Source of the DNA: Bacteroidales bacterium
Lineage (GTDB): Bacteria > Bacteroidota > Bacteroidia > Bacteroidales > UBA10428
Length of the DNA stretch: 64,000 nucleotides
Assembly: GCA_016929525.1 (NCBI GenBank)
Contig: JAFGIP010000009.1
Coordinates: forward strand, 31,886 to 95,885
Reading direction: 5' to 3'
Part shown: positions 44,614 to 56,199 of the stretch, in pieces
Layout: the number at the start of each line of letters is the position of its first letter
Position numbering within the stretch: position 1 is the first letter of the stretch
Notes under the pieces: generated by a model
What the model was told of the DNA's origin: nothing
The model's input: only the letters and a program-made list of their open reading frames with translations
Database searches by the model: none
Translations under genes and position numbers: made by a program

Positions 44614-47600
44614 TTACATTTCAATTTTTTTGAAATATTCTCCTTCACGCACTTTTACCTGTGAATTGAAGTACTGTGAAGTAATCGGTGTCCCATTAAG
44701 CGTAAACTCTACTCCTCCCCAATTGAATTTAACCTGTCTGAACTCTCTTACTTCACTATCCCTTATCACTACATAACGATGCGTGGTTTTTGTCTTTTCT
44801 TTATGAACTTCTAAAGTTACACCCTCCGGATATTCTTTCCGCAGTTCATTCAGATACTTGTCTCTTTCACTGTCATTTTGAAAATTCAGATCAGCCAGCT
44901 TACCTGCTGCAGGAACTGTTGCAGCACCACCAACTGCTGTACCTCCGGCCGGAACCGTTACATTTCGTGAAGCTTCCTGTTGTGCAAGTATCCTTTCAAA
45001 TTCTGCAATTTTATTCAACTGTTCCTGCGGATAACTATCAGAGGGCTTCATTTCCAGTGCTTCCATATAGCTATTTTTTGCTGACTTATAATCTCGTTGA
45101 TTATATGCTTTATCGGCACTGCCAAGTATCGCATTGTATTTTTGCTCAAATGCAAGTTTTTCCTGTTTTTCTTTTTCCAAAGCAGCCAGCTGAGCATCAA
45201 TTTTACTAATCTGACTTTGCGGATATTGCTCATTGGCTTTCACAGATAATGCACGCTGATAATATGATTTTGCATCAATAAGGTCGTTCATCCCATAAAG
45301 TTTATCAGCCATTTTAATGGCTTCACTGTACTGAAATTCAATTGCCTTTTGCTCATTTTCTTTTTTAATTTGTTCAGCAATTAATGCATCAATCTTGGCA
45401 ATCTGCGATTTTGGATAAGCTTCAGTCGGTTTAATCGATAATGCCCGGTTATAAGTTTGCTTTGCCGATTCAAGTTGTTTGGCAGTAAATAAATTGTTTG
45501 CTTCCGTAAGCGTTCTTTCATATTGTTCATCTCTTAATTGTTGCTCCCGAAGTATTTGATCAATCTCGATAATTTTTTGTCTGGGATAAGTTTCAGCATT
45601 TTTTAACGCCAAAGCCTGTTGGTATATGGTTCTTGCATCGGCATAATTTTTTGTATTGAAAGCAGCATCGGCTCTTGAAATTGCCTCTCTGTACTGTTGC
45701 TCCCTGGCCTGCTGTTCCTGTAATGCTCTTTGTTCTTCTGCCACCATGTTATTAATTAATGTTATTTGCTGCTGAGGATACGTTTCAGCGGGCTTAAGAC
45801 CAAGCGCTCTTTGATAAGTTGCTTTTGCCTCAGGATTTCGTTTGAGCGCAAACAGATTATCAGCTTCCCGAATAATGCGGTTATATTGTTCAGTTTTAGC
45901 TACTTCTTCTGCTTCCAGTCGCTCATTTTCTCTGATAATACCATCAATTTCCCCAATTTTTTGTCTGGCATAGCTGTCAGCTGCATTTAATGATAAAGCC
46001 TGTTCATATAGTGTTTTTGCCTGTGAATATTCTTTTGAAGCAAACAGGGCATCGGCTTTTGATATCAATTGACGATGTTGCTCTTCTTTAGTCTTCTGAT
46101 CGAGTAATGCATTAATTTCGTTGATCTTGTTTCTTGGCAGCGTCTGATCGGGGAATATTTGAAGAGCACTTTGATATGCACTCTGTGCTTCTGTTAATTT
46201 ATTCGCTGCCAGTAAGGAGTTACCCTGTGCAATAAACTGGTCATATCTTTTTTTCTTATCCTTATCAGCTGCCTCTTTTTGTTTGTGCATTGCCAGCATT
46301 TGCTCTGCTTCGGCTATTTTATTAAGCAAAACCGGATCATTAGGTTTTTGAAGCATTGCCTGCTTATATGCTGAAATAGCCTGCTCATATGATTTAGCTA
46401 CTATAAAAGCATCACCATTATCAACAATTTCTTTGAAAGCTTTTTCCATCGCCTGTTGCTTTTCTGCTTCAGCAGCAAGAACCAGACTTTTTGCCCTGTT
46501 TAATCTTTGTTTTGCATAAGCATCATTTGGATTAAACTGTAATACTTGTTGATAAGCAACCTCGGCAGCAGCATAGTTACCAGCCTGAAATTGTTTATCT
46601 CCTTCATCGAGTGCTGCTTTGATTTTCTGCTGTATTTCTGCTTTTTGCGCCTGCATGTCTGCAAGTTTATCCGCACGGATCTGCTCATCAATTTCAGCCA
46701 TCTTTTCGCGGGGTAAACTTTCTGATGGTTTCAGCATCTGGGCCCTGCTAAAATGTTGCCTGGCAGTTTCATAATCCCTGATAACAAGAGCATTTTGCCC
46801 CATTGCCATAGCTTCTGAATATGATTTTTCATGTGCAGCATCAGCAAGTTCATGCTCTTTTTGTTTTTTTATAAGTGACTCAAGTTCTGTTATTTTTTGT
46901 TTTGGAAAGGCTGCAGTGGGGTTTATCAATAATGCCTGTTCGAAGAAACCTTTGGCAGCAATATAATTCTGAGCATTTAATGCTGCATTGGCTTTGGCAA
47001 TAAAGCCGTTATATTCCCGCTCCTTATCAAGTTCAGCCTGATGTGCCTGTTCATTTGCCCTGATAAAATCATCAATCTCTGCAATTTTCTCCCTGGGATA
47101 ATTGTTTTGAGGCATAGCTCGTAACGCTTCATTGAATTTAATACGTGCTGCCTCATATTGCTCTTCGCTAAGAAATTTGTCCGCTTCTGCAACTGTTCTG
47201 TCAAATATTTCCTGATTTTGTTTATTCTCCCCTATCTTTTCATTTATATCTTCAATTTTTTTCTTGCTATACCTGTCATTGGGGTATATGCTCAGTGCTT
47301 CCTCATATTTCTCTCTTGCCTCAGCAAGATTATTGGCCTGGTAAAGTTTATCTCCTTCGCTGCGTGCTTCCTGAAATTTCTCAGTTTCACAACGTTCAAT
47401 ATTCACTAATAATTGTTCAAGACGTCCCCTCATTTTCTGCGCATAAACCTCATCTGAAATGAAATCATTTTTATTGGTGCTAAATTTAATTCTGTCCACG
47501 GGATCATTTAAAGCTGAAGCATCAACTCCTTCGCACCCTATATATAAGGTCATGGCAAATTCAATGGTCCATTTTCCAATAACTTCATCTGGTAAATCGG

Positions 47601-47889
47601 TATTAAAAGCAATCTTTTTACCAAGATATCCTGCTTTCTCAAGTGTTATAAGATACTCGCTGTTAAGGTCAAGGTCGAAACGAAATTCTCCGTCAGCCCC
47701 TGTATGAAGCGTTCTGATTTCCTTTCCATCTTTGTAAAGTATCACTTTTGTGTTGGGTAACGGATTATAATTATATTCCGATGTCCCGATTATTCTTATT
47801 GAACGCTCCTGTGCATACAGGTTGTTTAGTAAAAAAATATAGATTATTAATGACAATGCTTTAACAAATGTGCTGGTTTGAACAGTCAT
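44614..47889 (-). CDS. Giant secreted TPR-array protein (1091 aa)
   Basis: A signal peptide (LNNLYAQ) is followed by a carboxypeptidase-regulatory-like beta domain (~28-110: TGADGEFRFDLDLNSEYLITLEKAGYLGKKIAF). About 13 tandem units of ~60-65 residues then run from ~165 to ~965. Each is one TPR (e.g. ADNLFALKRNPEAKATYQRAL) plus a linker helix with the recurring PxxKIxEIDxLI pattern. A hinge rich in Ala, Gly and Pro and a ~100-residue C-terminal domain (YPEGVTLEVHKEKTKTTHRYV, FNWGGVEFTLNG) end the protein. It is probably a periplasmic scaffold. I do not recognise a named family for the whole. Confidence 0.8.
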   Translation of the reverse strand: MTVQTSTFVKALSLIIYIFLLNNLYAQERSIRIIGTSEYNYNPLPNTKVILYKDGKEIRTLHTGADGEFRFDLDLNSEYLITLEKAGYLGKKIAFNTDLPDEVIGKWTIEFAMTLYIGCEGVDASALNDPVDRIKFSTNKNDFISDEVYAQKMRGRLEQLLVNIERCETEKFQEARSEGDKLYQANNLAEAREKYEEALSIYPNDRYSKKKIEDINEKIGENKQNQEIFDRTVAEADKFLSEEQYEAARIKFNEALRAMPQNNYPREKIAEIDDFIRANEQAHQAELDKEREYNGFIAKANAALNAQNYIAAKGFFEQALLINPTAAFPKQKITELESLIKKQKEHELADAAHEKSYSEAMAMGQNALVIRDYETARQHFSRAQMLKPSESLPREKMAEIDEQIRADKLADMQAQKAEIQQKIKAALDEGDKQFQAGNYAAAEVAYQQVLQFNPNDAYAKQRLNRAKSLVLAAEAEKQQAMEKAFKEIVDNGDAFIVAKSYEQAISAYKQAMLQKPNDPVLLNKIAEAEQMLAMHKQKEAADKDKKKRYDQFIAQGNSLLAANKLTEAQSAYQSALQIFPDQTLPRNKINEINALLDQKTKEEQHRQLISKADALFASKEYSQAKTLYEQALSLNAADSYARQKIGEIDGIIRENERLEAEEVAKTEQYNRIIREADNLFALKRNPEAKATYQRALGLKPAETYPQQQITLINNMVAEEQRALQEQQAREQQYREAISRADAAFNTKNYADARTIYQQALALKNAETYPRQKIIEIDQILREQQLRDEQYERTLTEANNLFTAKQLESAKQTYNRALSIKPTEAYPKSQIAKIDALIAEQIKKENEQKAIEFQYSEAIKMADKLYGMNDLIDAKSYYQRALSVKANEQYPQSQISKIDAQLAALEKEKQEKLAFEQKYNAILGSADKAYNQRDYKSAKNSYMEALEMKPSDSYPQEQLNKIAEFERILAQQEASRNVTVPAGGTAVGGAATVPAAGKLADLNFQNDSERDKYLNELRKEYPEGVTLEVHKEKTKTTHRYVVIRDSEVREFRQVKFNWGGVEFTLNGTPITSQYFNSQVKVREGEYFKKIEM

Positions 47890-47956
47890 AACTCTAAAAA
47901 ATTTATTCTTGTATTAAATTACAACAAAAGATATTAATCTCACAGAAAGTTTATAA

Positions 47957-50116
47957 CTAAAGCTTTATAAACTTCTTAACCACACTGTATTGAGATGTTT
48001 CTATTTTAACTATGTAAGTACCTCTGACAAGTCTTTTTAGTAATATCTTGTTATTCTTCTGCGGAGGATCAAGAATTACTGTATCAATTAATCGTCCATA
48101 AGTGTTATATAGCTTAATTTGAACAGTTTCTGCCGGTACTTCTTTAAAAAGAATCTGAAAATGATCTTCTACCGGATTTGGATACAAATGGATATCTTCA
48201 AACGGATATGGTACGGGACCGGAACCAGGCGGAGGATAATAATCAAGTAACAAAACAATTATTCCAAGTGAAATATCTCTGTATTCAACATTTAAGTCAA
48301 CAGGAATCCAACGATTTCCCAGTCGTTTAAACGCTGTATTTGTCTGTTTAGGTATGAATGTTCGTAAAGCAAAAGTATCACAAGGAATATCGTATGAAAT
48401 TTCATAACCTACTCTAAAATCCCTATTCACCTGAATAAGTGTATCAAGCCATATATTATTTTTCATTTCCGGTTCAAATTCATACAGGTAGAACTCTCTC
48501 TGAAAAGTGCAAACTTCCGGATCATCAACATTATCCCATATTTTTACTATCACTGATGACAACGGAAACAGATCAAATGCTCGGTCAATTTCCATTGATA
48601 TACCATATATGTATTTTGTTCCATCATTACTGAAGAACTCTGAGAATTCCTTATAACCGTCGGAACTGTGACCTGAAATATAACCCCACTCACCATTAGT
48701 CAGCAGAGAAGGAATTGTATCATTTAAGTTAAAATTTGAATACCCTGTTATTATTCCCTCATACGGATCAAATGAATCGAAAACCAAAACTCCCGATTCT
48801 AAAGGATCAAGCCAGTGCATAAGCTGATTTTCATAGGCGGAATAATCAGCCCAGCTATGACTAAACTTCTGATAATAGTCGTAAATAGGATTAGTGCATT
48901 CCGCACCTCCACCGGTTAATGTCCCAACAATCCTGTTATTACTGTCTAACATTGCAGAGCCGGATGATCCTGCACCTGTCGAACCCATTTCATAATCCGT
49001 AATCAACCAGTGTGTATTGTCATTGAACCCGCCATAAGATCCTGTTAATGCAAAATCTTCATCGAGTGCAATCTTTTTTACATCTCCCTCAGGGTGATGT
49101 ATAATATATGAAGATAATACTTCATTACCTGTAGCATCCCAACCTGCATAAAGTGGGTAAAAGTTAACCGAAGGCTTTTCCATTAATTCAACCAGTGTAA
49201 AGTCAAGATAATCTGTTCTGCTTAAAAACCGGCTACCTGTAACAGACTTAATTTCACCATCGGGACCTCCGCAATAGGGACTTTCATAATCGAAAAAAAA
49301 TATCGAACCTAACGCCTCAGACTGATCTTCGATACAATGACCTGCAGTTAATACCAGTGCCCTGCCATTTTCGCGGGTATTATTAATAAGGCTCCCGCTA
49401 CACCTTTTAATATAATTGTAACCGTAAGTTACTATGCGACAGGACGAGTGTTTATTTGACTGGATGTATGCATCGGATATACAATTGACATCAACCTCGC
49501 ATGGCCCTGACTGCCCAAACCATTCATCGTTAAAAGTTTTTTCAGGACTTTCATCTTTAAACCCGATATATACAGAATTAATTTTAAAATAATCTTCAAC
49601 AGGTATTCCATGTGATAACTGCATTTCGACAATAATACTGTCTCCTTTAACAGGGCGACACGCATATAATTCATCACTTTTAACATATCTCAGGGTAATT
49701 GCATCTGTAATATCAACACTATTTAAAGAAGAAACAACCACCTTTACTCCAGATTGTAAATTAACTTCATTAAGCAATACGGAGATTGATCTGGTTCCCG
49801 GAGCAGCAATACCTATTCTCCATATCTTCATGCCATTACTCAGTGTATCCCACCGTCCCGACTTTTCAGGTGTAATATTCACATCTTCCCTGTATCCTGA
49901 ATAATCAACTTTAAGATTTTTATCAAAACCATCAAAGTTTTGAAATTCACTAAATTCGCTTTTCGATTTAACATTAAAAAAGATGTAGGGTACTGTTCTG
50001 TTATTATCTAATATTAAACCCTTTAAGCTACCTGAGTTTTTTATCTGGGCGTTAAGCGGTGTAAATAGTAAATAAAAAAATATTATTAGATATGCCTGCG
50101 CAAAAGAATTTTCCAT
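47957..50116 (-). CDS. Secreted trypsin-like serine protease with T9SS sorting domain
   Basis: ATG at 50116 is chosen over the upstream TTG because it gives a clean signal peptide (FTPLNAQ). The ~719-aa protein has a pro-region and a chymotrypsin-like domain resembling lysyl endopeptidases. Catalytic His lies in VLTAGHCIED, Asp in YLDFTLVELM and Ser in GSTGAGSSGSAML. Beta domains follow. The end is a type A type IX secretion sorting tail (LYPNPVEDHFQILF ... VRGTYIVKIETSQYSVVKKFIKL). It should be exported to the cell surface or medium. It is a single-gene unit. Confidence 0.92.
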   Translation of the reverse strand: MENSFAQAYLIIFFYLLFTPLNAQIKNSGSLKGLILDNNRTVPYIFFNVKSKSEFSEFQNFDGFDKNLKVDYSGYREDVNITPEKSGRWDTLSNGMKIWRIGIAAPGTRSISVLLNEVNLQSGVKVVVSSLNSVDITDAITLRYVKSDELYACRPVKGDSIIVEMQLSHGIPVEDYFKINSVYIGFKDESPEKTFNDEWFGQSGPCEVDVNCISDAYIQSNKHSSCRIVTYGYNYIKRCSGSLINNTRENGRALVLTAGHCIEDQSEALGSIFFFDYESPYCGGPDGEIKSVTGSRFLSRTDYLDFTLVELMEKPSVNFYPLYAGWDATGNEVLSSYIIHHPEGDVKKIALDEDFALTGSYGGFNDNTHWLITDYEMGSTGAGSSGSAMLDSNNRIVGTLTGGGAECTNPIYDYYQKFSHSWADYSAYENQLMHWLDPLESGVLVFDSFDPYEGIITGYSNFNLNDTIPSLLTNGEWGYISGHSSDGYKEFSEFFSNDGTKYIYGISMEIDRAFDLFPLSSVIVKIWDNVDDPEVCTFQREFYLYEFEPEMKNNIWLDTLIQVNRDFRVGYEISYDIPCDTFALRTFIPKQTNTAFKRLGNRWIPVDLNVEYRDISLGIIVLLLDYYPPPGSGPVPYPFEDIHLYPNPVEDHFQILFKEVPAETVQIKLYNTYGRLIDTVILDPPQKNNKILLKRLVRGTYIVKIETSQYSVVKKFIKL

Positions 50117-50265
50117 GAGATCAATTCTGGTAATGTATTTCAAAAAGCATGATATCTTTATAATCTAATAGACGTAAGTGGATGATTTTGCGTTTGTATG
50201 TAAAATAAACCAATAATTCATGATTTATATTATATTTCAAGTCAATTTTATTAAGGTTGGTTAAT

Positions 50266-51243
50266 ATGTACATTTATAAAAGCTGTTGGTTTAATATTAT
50301 TGTCTTAATATTAGATATAGTATTATATTCAGAAGTTAATGCTACGGATCATATTAATAAAAGTTCAGGTTATCGTTTCCGAAATACCAATATCAATACA
50401 TTACTTTTTTCAACCGGATATACATCAAACAGCAGTTTATTAGGGCTTCTTCCGGAAAATATCAGTCAACCCTATTACTCAGGTATTTTTTCATTTTTCT
50501 CAAAGTATAAGTTCGATGTTTCCTTAATGCCTGTTGCAGCAATCAATTCGGATACAAGTTTATCGGCAACTGCTTACGAACTTGACTTTGTTGCAGGATA
50601 CATGTATACACCTTCAAAGAAGTGGTCCTTTTATCCATCATATACACACATTGGATATAGTAACAATATGCATGAGCTTCGATCAGTATTTTCTGATATC
50701 GCGCAACTTGATATTTATTACACAAAATCATTATATGCAGGAAGCCTTAGCACAGGCTATTTATTTGGTTCCGGCGGTATGTTGTTCATATCTTTTCAAA
50801 ATGCACTTGTTCTGGATAAAAAAAACTTTCTTTTCCGAAGATCATTGCTTTCGGTGAGTATTGAATTTGATATAAATGTAAGTGACAACAATTTTTATAA
50901 CGAATATGCTTATGAAAAAATGGATGAAGAAGGATTTATATCCTGGGTATGGGACAATTATCCGTTAAGCGGTTTAAATCCTGTAATAAGAATTGAAAGA
51001 GTCGGACTGGAAGAAGCTAAACTTCAAATTGCTAATATTCTTGAAGACAGCGGGGAAAACTTGTTTGGAAGTTCATATAAGATAACATCGATAGGTTTTA
51101 TGTTACCTCTCTATTACAGCCTGAGACAATTTATGATCAACTTTACCGCTTATTTTATAGTACCAACTTCCGAATCGATATTTTACGACCAATCGTCGCA
51201 AATATACTTTAATACAGGATTAACCTATTCATTTGGTTTATAG
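50266..51243 (+). CDS. Outer-membrane beta-barrel protein of unknown family
   Basis: ATG 50266 replaces the ORF-track TTG, giving 325 aa. A hydrophobic N-terminus (WFNIIVLILDIVLYSEVNA) is a plausible signal peptide. The rest alternates in the manner of an outer-membrane barrel (TNINTLLFSTGYTSNSSLLG, FYPSYTHIGYSN, YAGSLSTGYLFGSGGMLF) and ends with a strand finishing in Leu after Phe (IYFNTGLTYSFGL). PorP/SprF-like proteins look similar, but I cannot assign it. The gene lies divergent from the protease gene, and a link to T9SS is only positional. Confidence 0.65.
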   Translation: MYIYKSCWFNIIVLILDIVLYSEVNATDHINKSSGYRFRNTNINTLLFSTGYTSNSSLLGLLPENISQPYYSGIFSFFSKYKFDVSLMPVAAINSDTSLSATAYELDFVAGYMYTPSKKWSFYPSYTHIGYSNNMHELRSVFSDIAQLDIYYTKSLYAGSLSTGYLFGSGGMLFISFQNALVLDKKNFLFRRSLLSVSIEFDINVSDNNFYNEYAYEKMDEEGFISWVWDNYPLSGLNPVIRIERVGLEEAKLQIANILEDSGENLFGSSYKITSIGFMLPLYYSLRQFMINFTAYFIVPTSESIFYDQSSQIYFNTGLTYSFGL

Positions 51244-51258
51244 TAAATCACGGGATTA

Positions 51259-51987
51259 CTATATACCTCCGCAAAACTCCAAAACGTATTCTTTTGATTC
51301 AGTATCGCCCAGCGAAGCGGCTTTCTCCAGATCCTGACATGCATCACTTTCTGAACCAAGATAAAATCTGGTAAGTGCTCGGTTGAAAAAATAATCTGCT
51401 TCTGTATTATTTAATTCAATTGCTTTGGAATAGTCGTCAAGTGCTTCGTAATATTTTTCAAGCATAAAGAATGAATTAGCACGGTCGTAATAAAAAGAAG
51501 CCTCTGTTGAATCCGATTTTATGGCTGTGGTAAATTCTTCAACCGCATCTTCATACTCTTCAAGATTGAAATATGCGCTGCCCGAAACAGAAAAAGCCAT
51601 GGTTAATGTTGAATCGAGAGAAAGAGCAAGCTTCATATCTTTAATGGCTTTGATATAATTTTCCAGCTCATAATGAGCATTTCCCCTGTTAAAGACAGCA
51701 TCCTCATTTTTAGGATTAATCCTGACCGCTTTGTTATAATTCCTTACTGCTTTATTAAATTTATATAAAGCCATCTGAGTATTTGCTAAAAAGTAAAATA
51801 CCTTATCATTCTTTTTATCACTTTTCGATAATGATTTGAATATTTCCTCAGCTTCACCGTAGTCTCCGCTTTCATAATATTTTAGTCCTTCAGATATCTG
51901 GTTTTGCAAACTACTTTGAGCGGTGGAGATATGATATCCAAAAAGCAGTAAAAAAAACAGGTTTATGATTTTTTTCATGTTATTCAT
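51259..51987 (-). CDS. Secreted TPR protein
   Basis: The 242-aa product has a signal peptide (GYHISTAQ) and six or so TPRs covering almost all of the mature chain (EGLKYYESGDYGEAEEIFKSL, NEDAVFNRGNAHYELENYIKA and similar). It ends FCGGI. The number of repeats and the export signal suggest a periplasmic adaptor. It follows the small basic protein gene at 52005-52337 by 17 bases on the same strand, so the two are likely co-transcribed. Specific partners are unknown. Confidence 0.8.
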   Translation of the reverse strand: MNNMKKIINLFFLLLFGYHISTAQSSLQNQISEGLKYYESGDYGEAEEIFKSLSKSDKKNDKVFYFLANTQMALYKFNKAVRNYNKAVRINPKNEDAVFNRGNAHYELENYIKAIKDMKLALSLDSTLTMAFSVSGSAYFNLEEYEDAVEEFTTAIKSDSTEASFYYDRANSFFMLEKYYEALDDYSKAIELNNTEADYFFNRALTRFYLGSESDACQDLEKAASLGDTESKEYVLEFCGGI

Positions 51988-52004
51988 TTTTACCAGTGGA
52001 ATAA

Positions 52005-52337
52005 CTATCTGGGACCCTGATTATGTGGACCTGCAGAATGTCTTTGTTGTACCCTTCTGTGTTGAATACGCTGTTGCTGTATATGCATCCTTCTTTGCTG
52101 CTGTCGCATCATTCGACTCTGCATATTTTTATGGCTTCTGCTGATTATTCTTGCCTGCCGATGTGTCTGCACCATCGTTCTTTGGGTATTATCCCGAACA
52201 ATAACAACTTTATCACGGGTATTCGAACGTAAAACCATCTTCTCCGCAGGATCAGTTTTTGGCTTATCCTGTGCTTGTGTTATCTGGCCAGTTGTAATGA
52301 ACAGACCAATAATTAATAAATGTGAAATTCGCTTCAT
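52005..52337 (-). CDS. Small secreted Arg/Gln/His-rich protein
   Basis: This 110-aa protein has a signal peptide (GQITQAQ). A short acidic piece with KMVLRSNTRDKVVIVRDN follows, then a C-terminal half of low complexity and strong positive charge (RMMRQQQRRMHIQQQRIQHRR...). No cysteines are present and no fold is recognised. The basic tail could bind nucleic acid, lipopolysaccharide or peptidoglycan. It is the first gene of a pair with the secreted TPR gene. Confidence 0.6.
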   Translation of the reverse strand: MKRISHLLIIGLFITTGQITQAQDKPKTDPAEKMVLRSNTRDKVVIVRDNTQRTMVQTHRQARIISRSHKNMQSRMMRQQQRRMHIQQQRIQHRRVQQRHSAGPHNQGPR

Positions 52338-52507
52338 AGCTCTAAATTTTAATTCAGATTGCCTGTAATGTTAAAGTTATTCTGCAATTATCAGTTAATC
52401 TTCAACATTTTTCAGCCTTTGCTTCAATTTGATCAGTTAAAATACAAAAGGTTTAATATAGATACATAATTTTTTCATAGCAGTTTGACATAGATATTCT
52501 ATTTTAG

Positions 52508-54535
<2,028 letters not shown>

Positions 54536-54652
54536 TCTCCAAGGATCACTTTAATAATAATGTGCAATAATGAATTGTATAACTTCCAGAGTTGGTTTTT
54601 ATACCTTAAAAGCAAGTATGGTAAATCAAAGGTTTTTTCATAAACTTGCAGT

Positions 54653-55303
54653 ATGAATATAATTCAAAATACCAAAACATATTTTGGTGAACGTGCAATC
54701 CGGTCCTACCTTAAAACATCAGACAGACAAGTTTCGGCATGCAACCTTGTTTCAGCCAAAAGCATTGGTATTTTATTTAATGCAACTTACCAGGTTAGTT
54801 TCGAGATTGTTAAAGAAATGGTAAAGAATCTTTCTACTAAGAATAACTCAATTGATGTATTGGGTTATGTCGATAGTAAACAGCTTATCGATCATTACCT
54901 TTACAGAAAAGGATTTGATTTTTTCACACACAAACAATTAAACTGGTTTTACAAACCTGAAACAGAAAGTGTGAATAAGTTTATTAAAAAACCTTTTGAT
55001 ATCCTAATAAATCTGAGCCTCGACGAACCATACCCGATACAGTATATTCTTGCTACATCAAAAGCCAGGTTTAAAGTCGGGAAATATTCTGAAGAACAGC
55101 CTTACCTCGATTTAATGATCGACCTGGAAAAAGAAAAGGCCACTATGAACGATTTAAAAACAGAACTTGAAAAAGATCTGGCAAAAGTTAAATTGAAAAA
55201 TAAAGACGTAGAAAAAATAATAGATAAGAAGATCCAGACTGAAATGCAGATGAACTTTCTTATCAACCAGCTGATACATTATCTCTCCCTAATTAAAAAT
55301 TAA
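54653..55303 (+). CDS. DUF6913 family protein
   Basis: The 216-aa cytoplasmic protein has an N-terminal segment NTKTYFGERAIRSYLK and a central alpha/beta fold (IGILFNATYQVSFEIVKEMV, IDVLGYVDSK, DILINLSLDEPYPIQYILATSKARFKVG). A long charged C-terminal helix of ~60 residues follows. I associate this with the DUF6913 family of Bacteroidota, found beside dapA and ligA. Its function is unknown. The GKYSEEQPYLDLMID segment is a conserved-looking loop. It is only 6 bases upstream of dapA, so they are co-transcribed. Confidence 0.75.
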   Translation: MNIIQNTKTYFGERAIRSYLKTSDRQVSACNLVSAKSIGILFNATYQVSFEIVKEMVKNLSTKNNSIDVLGYVDSKQLIDHYLYRKGFDFFTHKQLNWFYKPETESVNKFIKKPFDILINLSLDEPYPIQYILATSKARFKVGKYSEEQPYLDLMIDLEKEKATMNDLKTELEKDLAKVKLKNKDVEKIIDKKIQTEMQMNFLINQLIHYLSLIKN

Positions 55304-55309
55304 TAAACG

Positions 55310-56191
55310 ATGACAGAAAAATTCACGGGTACCGGGGTTGCACTTGTAACTCCTTTCGATGCAAATAATAATATTGATTTTAAAGCATTAGAAAGAATTA
55401 TAAACCACGTGATTAATGAAGGTGTTGAATTTATCGTTGCTTTGGGGACCACCGGCGAAAACTCAACACTTGGTGATGAAGAAAAACCCGAAGTGGTAAA
55501 GCATGTTATTGATTTTACAAATAAAAGGGTACCTGTGGTAGTTGGTATAGGTGGTAACAATACAGCTTCTGTCGTTAAAAAGATAAATACATACAATCTC
55601 GATAATGTTGCAGGAATACTTACAGTTGCTCCTTATTATAATAAACCGACACAGCAAGGTCTTTACCAACATTTTTCTTCTATTGCCGTAATAAGTCCCC
55701 GACCGGTAATTTTATATAATGTACCCGGCAGAACTTCTTCAAATATTGAGGCTAAAACTGTTCTTCAGCTGGCAAGGGATCATTCCAATATAGTTGCCGT
55801 AAAAGAGGCTTCAGGTAACATGACCCAGATCATGCAGATTATTAAAAATAAACCTCCACATTTTGAAGTGTTATCCGGAGATGATGCCATGACACTGCCT
55901 ATGATTTACCTTGGAGCAAAAGGTGTAATATCGGTTGTGGCCAATTCACATCCAAAAATGTTCTCAGAAATGGTAAGGGCAGCGCTTGAAAACAACAGAA
56001 TTCTTGCAAATCAATTGCATTATAACCTGTTAGATTATTACACGGCATTATTTAGGGAAGGCAATCCTGCAGGAATTAAATCTGCATTAAGTATTATGAA
56101 GATGTGCAGAAAGGATGTTCGACTTCCGCTGGTGCAATCCAGTGAACAACTCGATAATGAAATAGCCCAGCTAATTAAGAAAATAGGTTAG
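55310..56191 (+). CDS. dapA: 4-hydroxy-tetrahydrodipicolinate synthase
   Basis: The 293-aa TIM-barrel aldolase condenses pyruvate with aspartate semialdehyde, the first step toward lysine and meso-diaminopimelate. The motif ALGTTGENSTLGDEEK, the catalytic Tyr in LYNVPGRTSSN and the Schiff-base Lys in VAVKEASGNMTQ are all present. Length is normal. It is convergent with the DEAD-box helicase gene, with 8 bases between stops. Confidence 0.97.
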   Translation: MTEKFTGTGVALVTPFDANNNIDFKALERIINHVINEGVEFIVALGTTGENSTLGDEEKPEVVKHVIDFTNKRVPVVVGIGGNNTASVVKKINTYNLDNVAGILTVAPYYNKPTQQGLYQHFSSIAVISPRPVILYNVPGRTSSNIEAKTVLQLARDHSNIVAVKEASGNMTQIMQIIKNKPPHFEVLSGDDAMTLPMIYLGAKGVISVVANSHPKMFSEMVRAALENNRILANQLHYNLLDYYTALFREGNPAGIKSALSIMKMCRKDVRLPLVQSSEQLDNEIAQLIKKIG

Positions 56192-56199
56192 TGAAATTA

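Noticed and set aside
50266-51243. Assignment as PorP/SprF of the type IX secretion system
   Set aside because: It has barrel-like strands but lacks sequence blocks I would recognise as PorP/SprF; proximity to the T9SS substrate alone is not enough.
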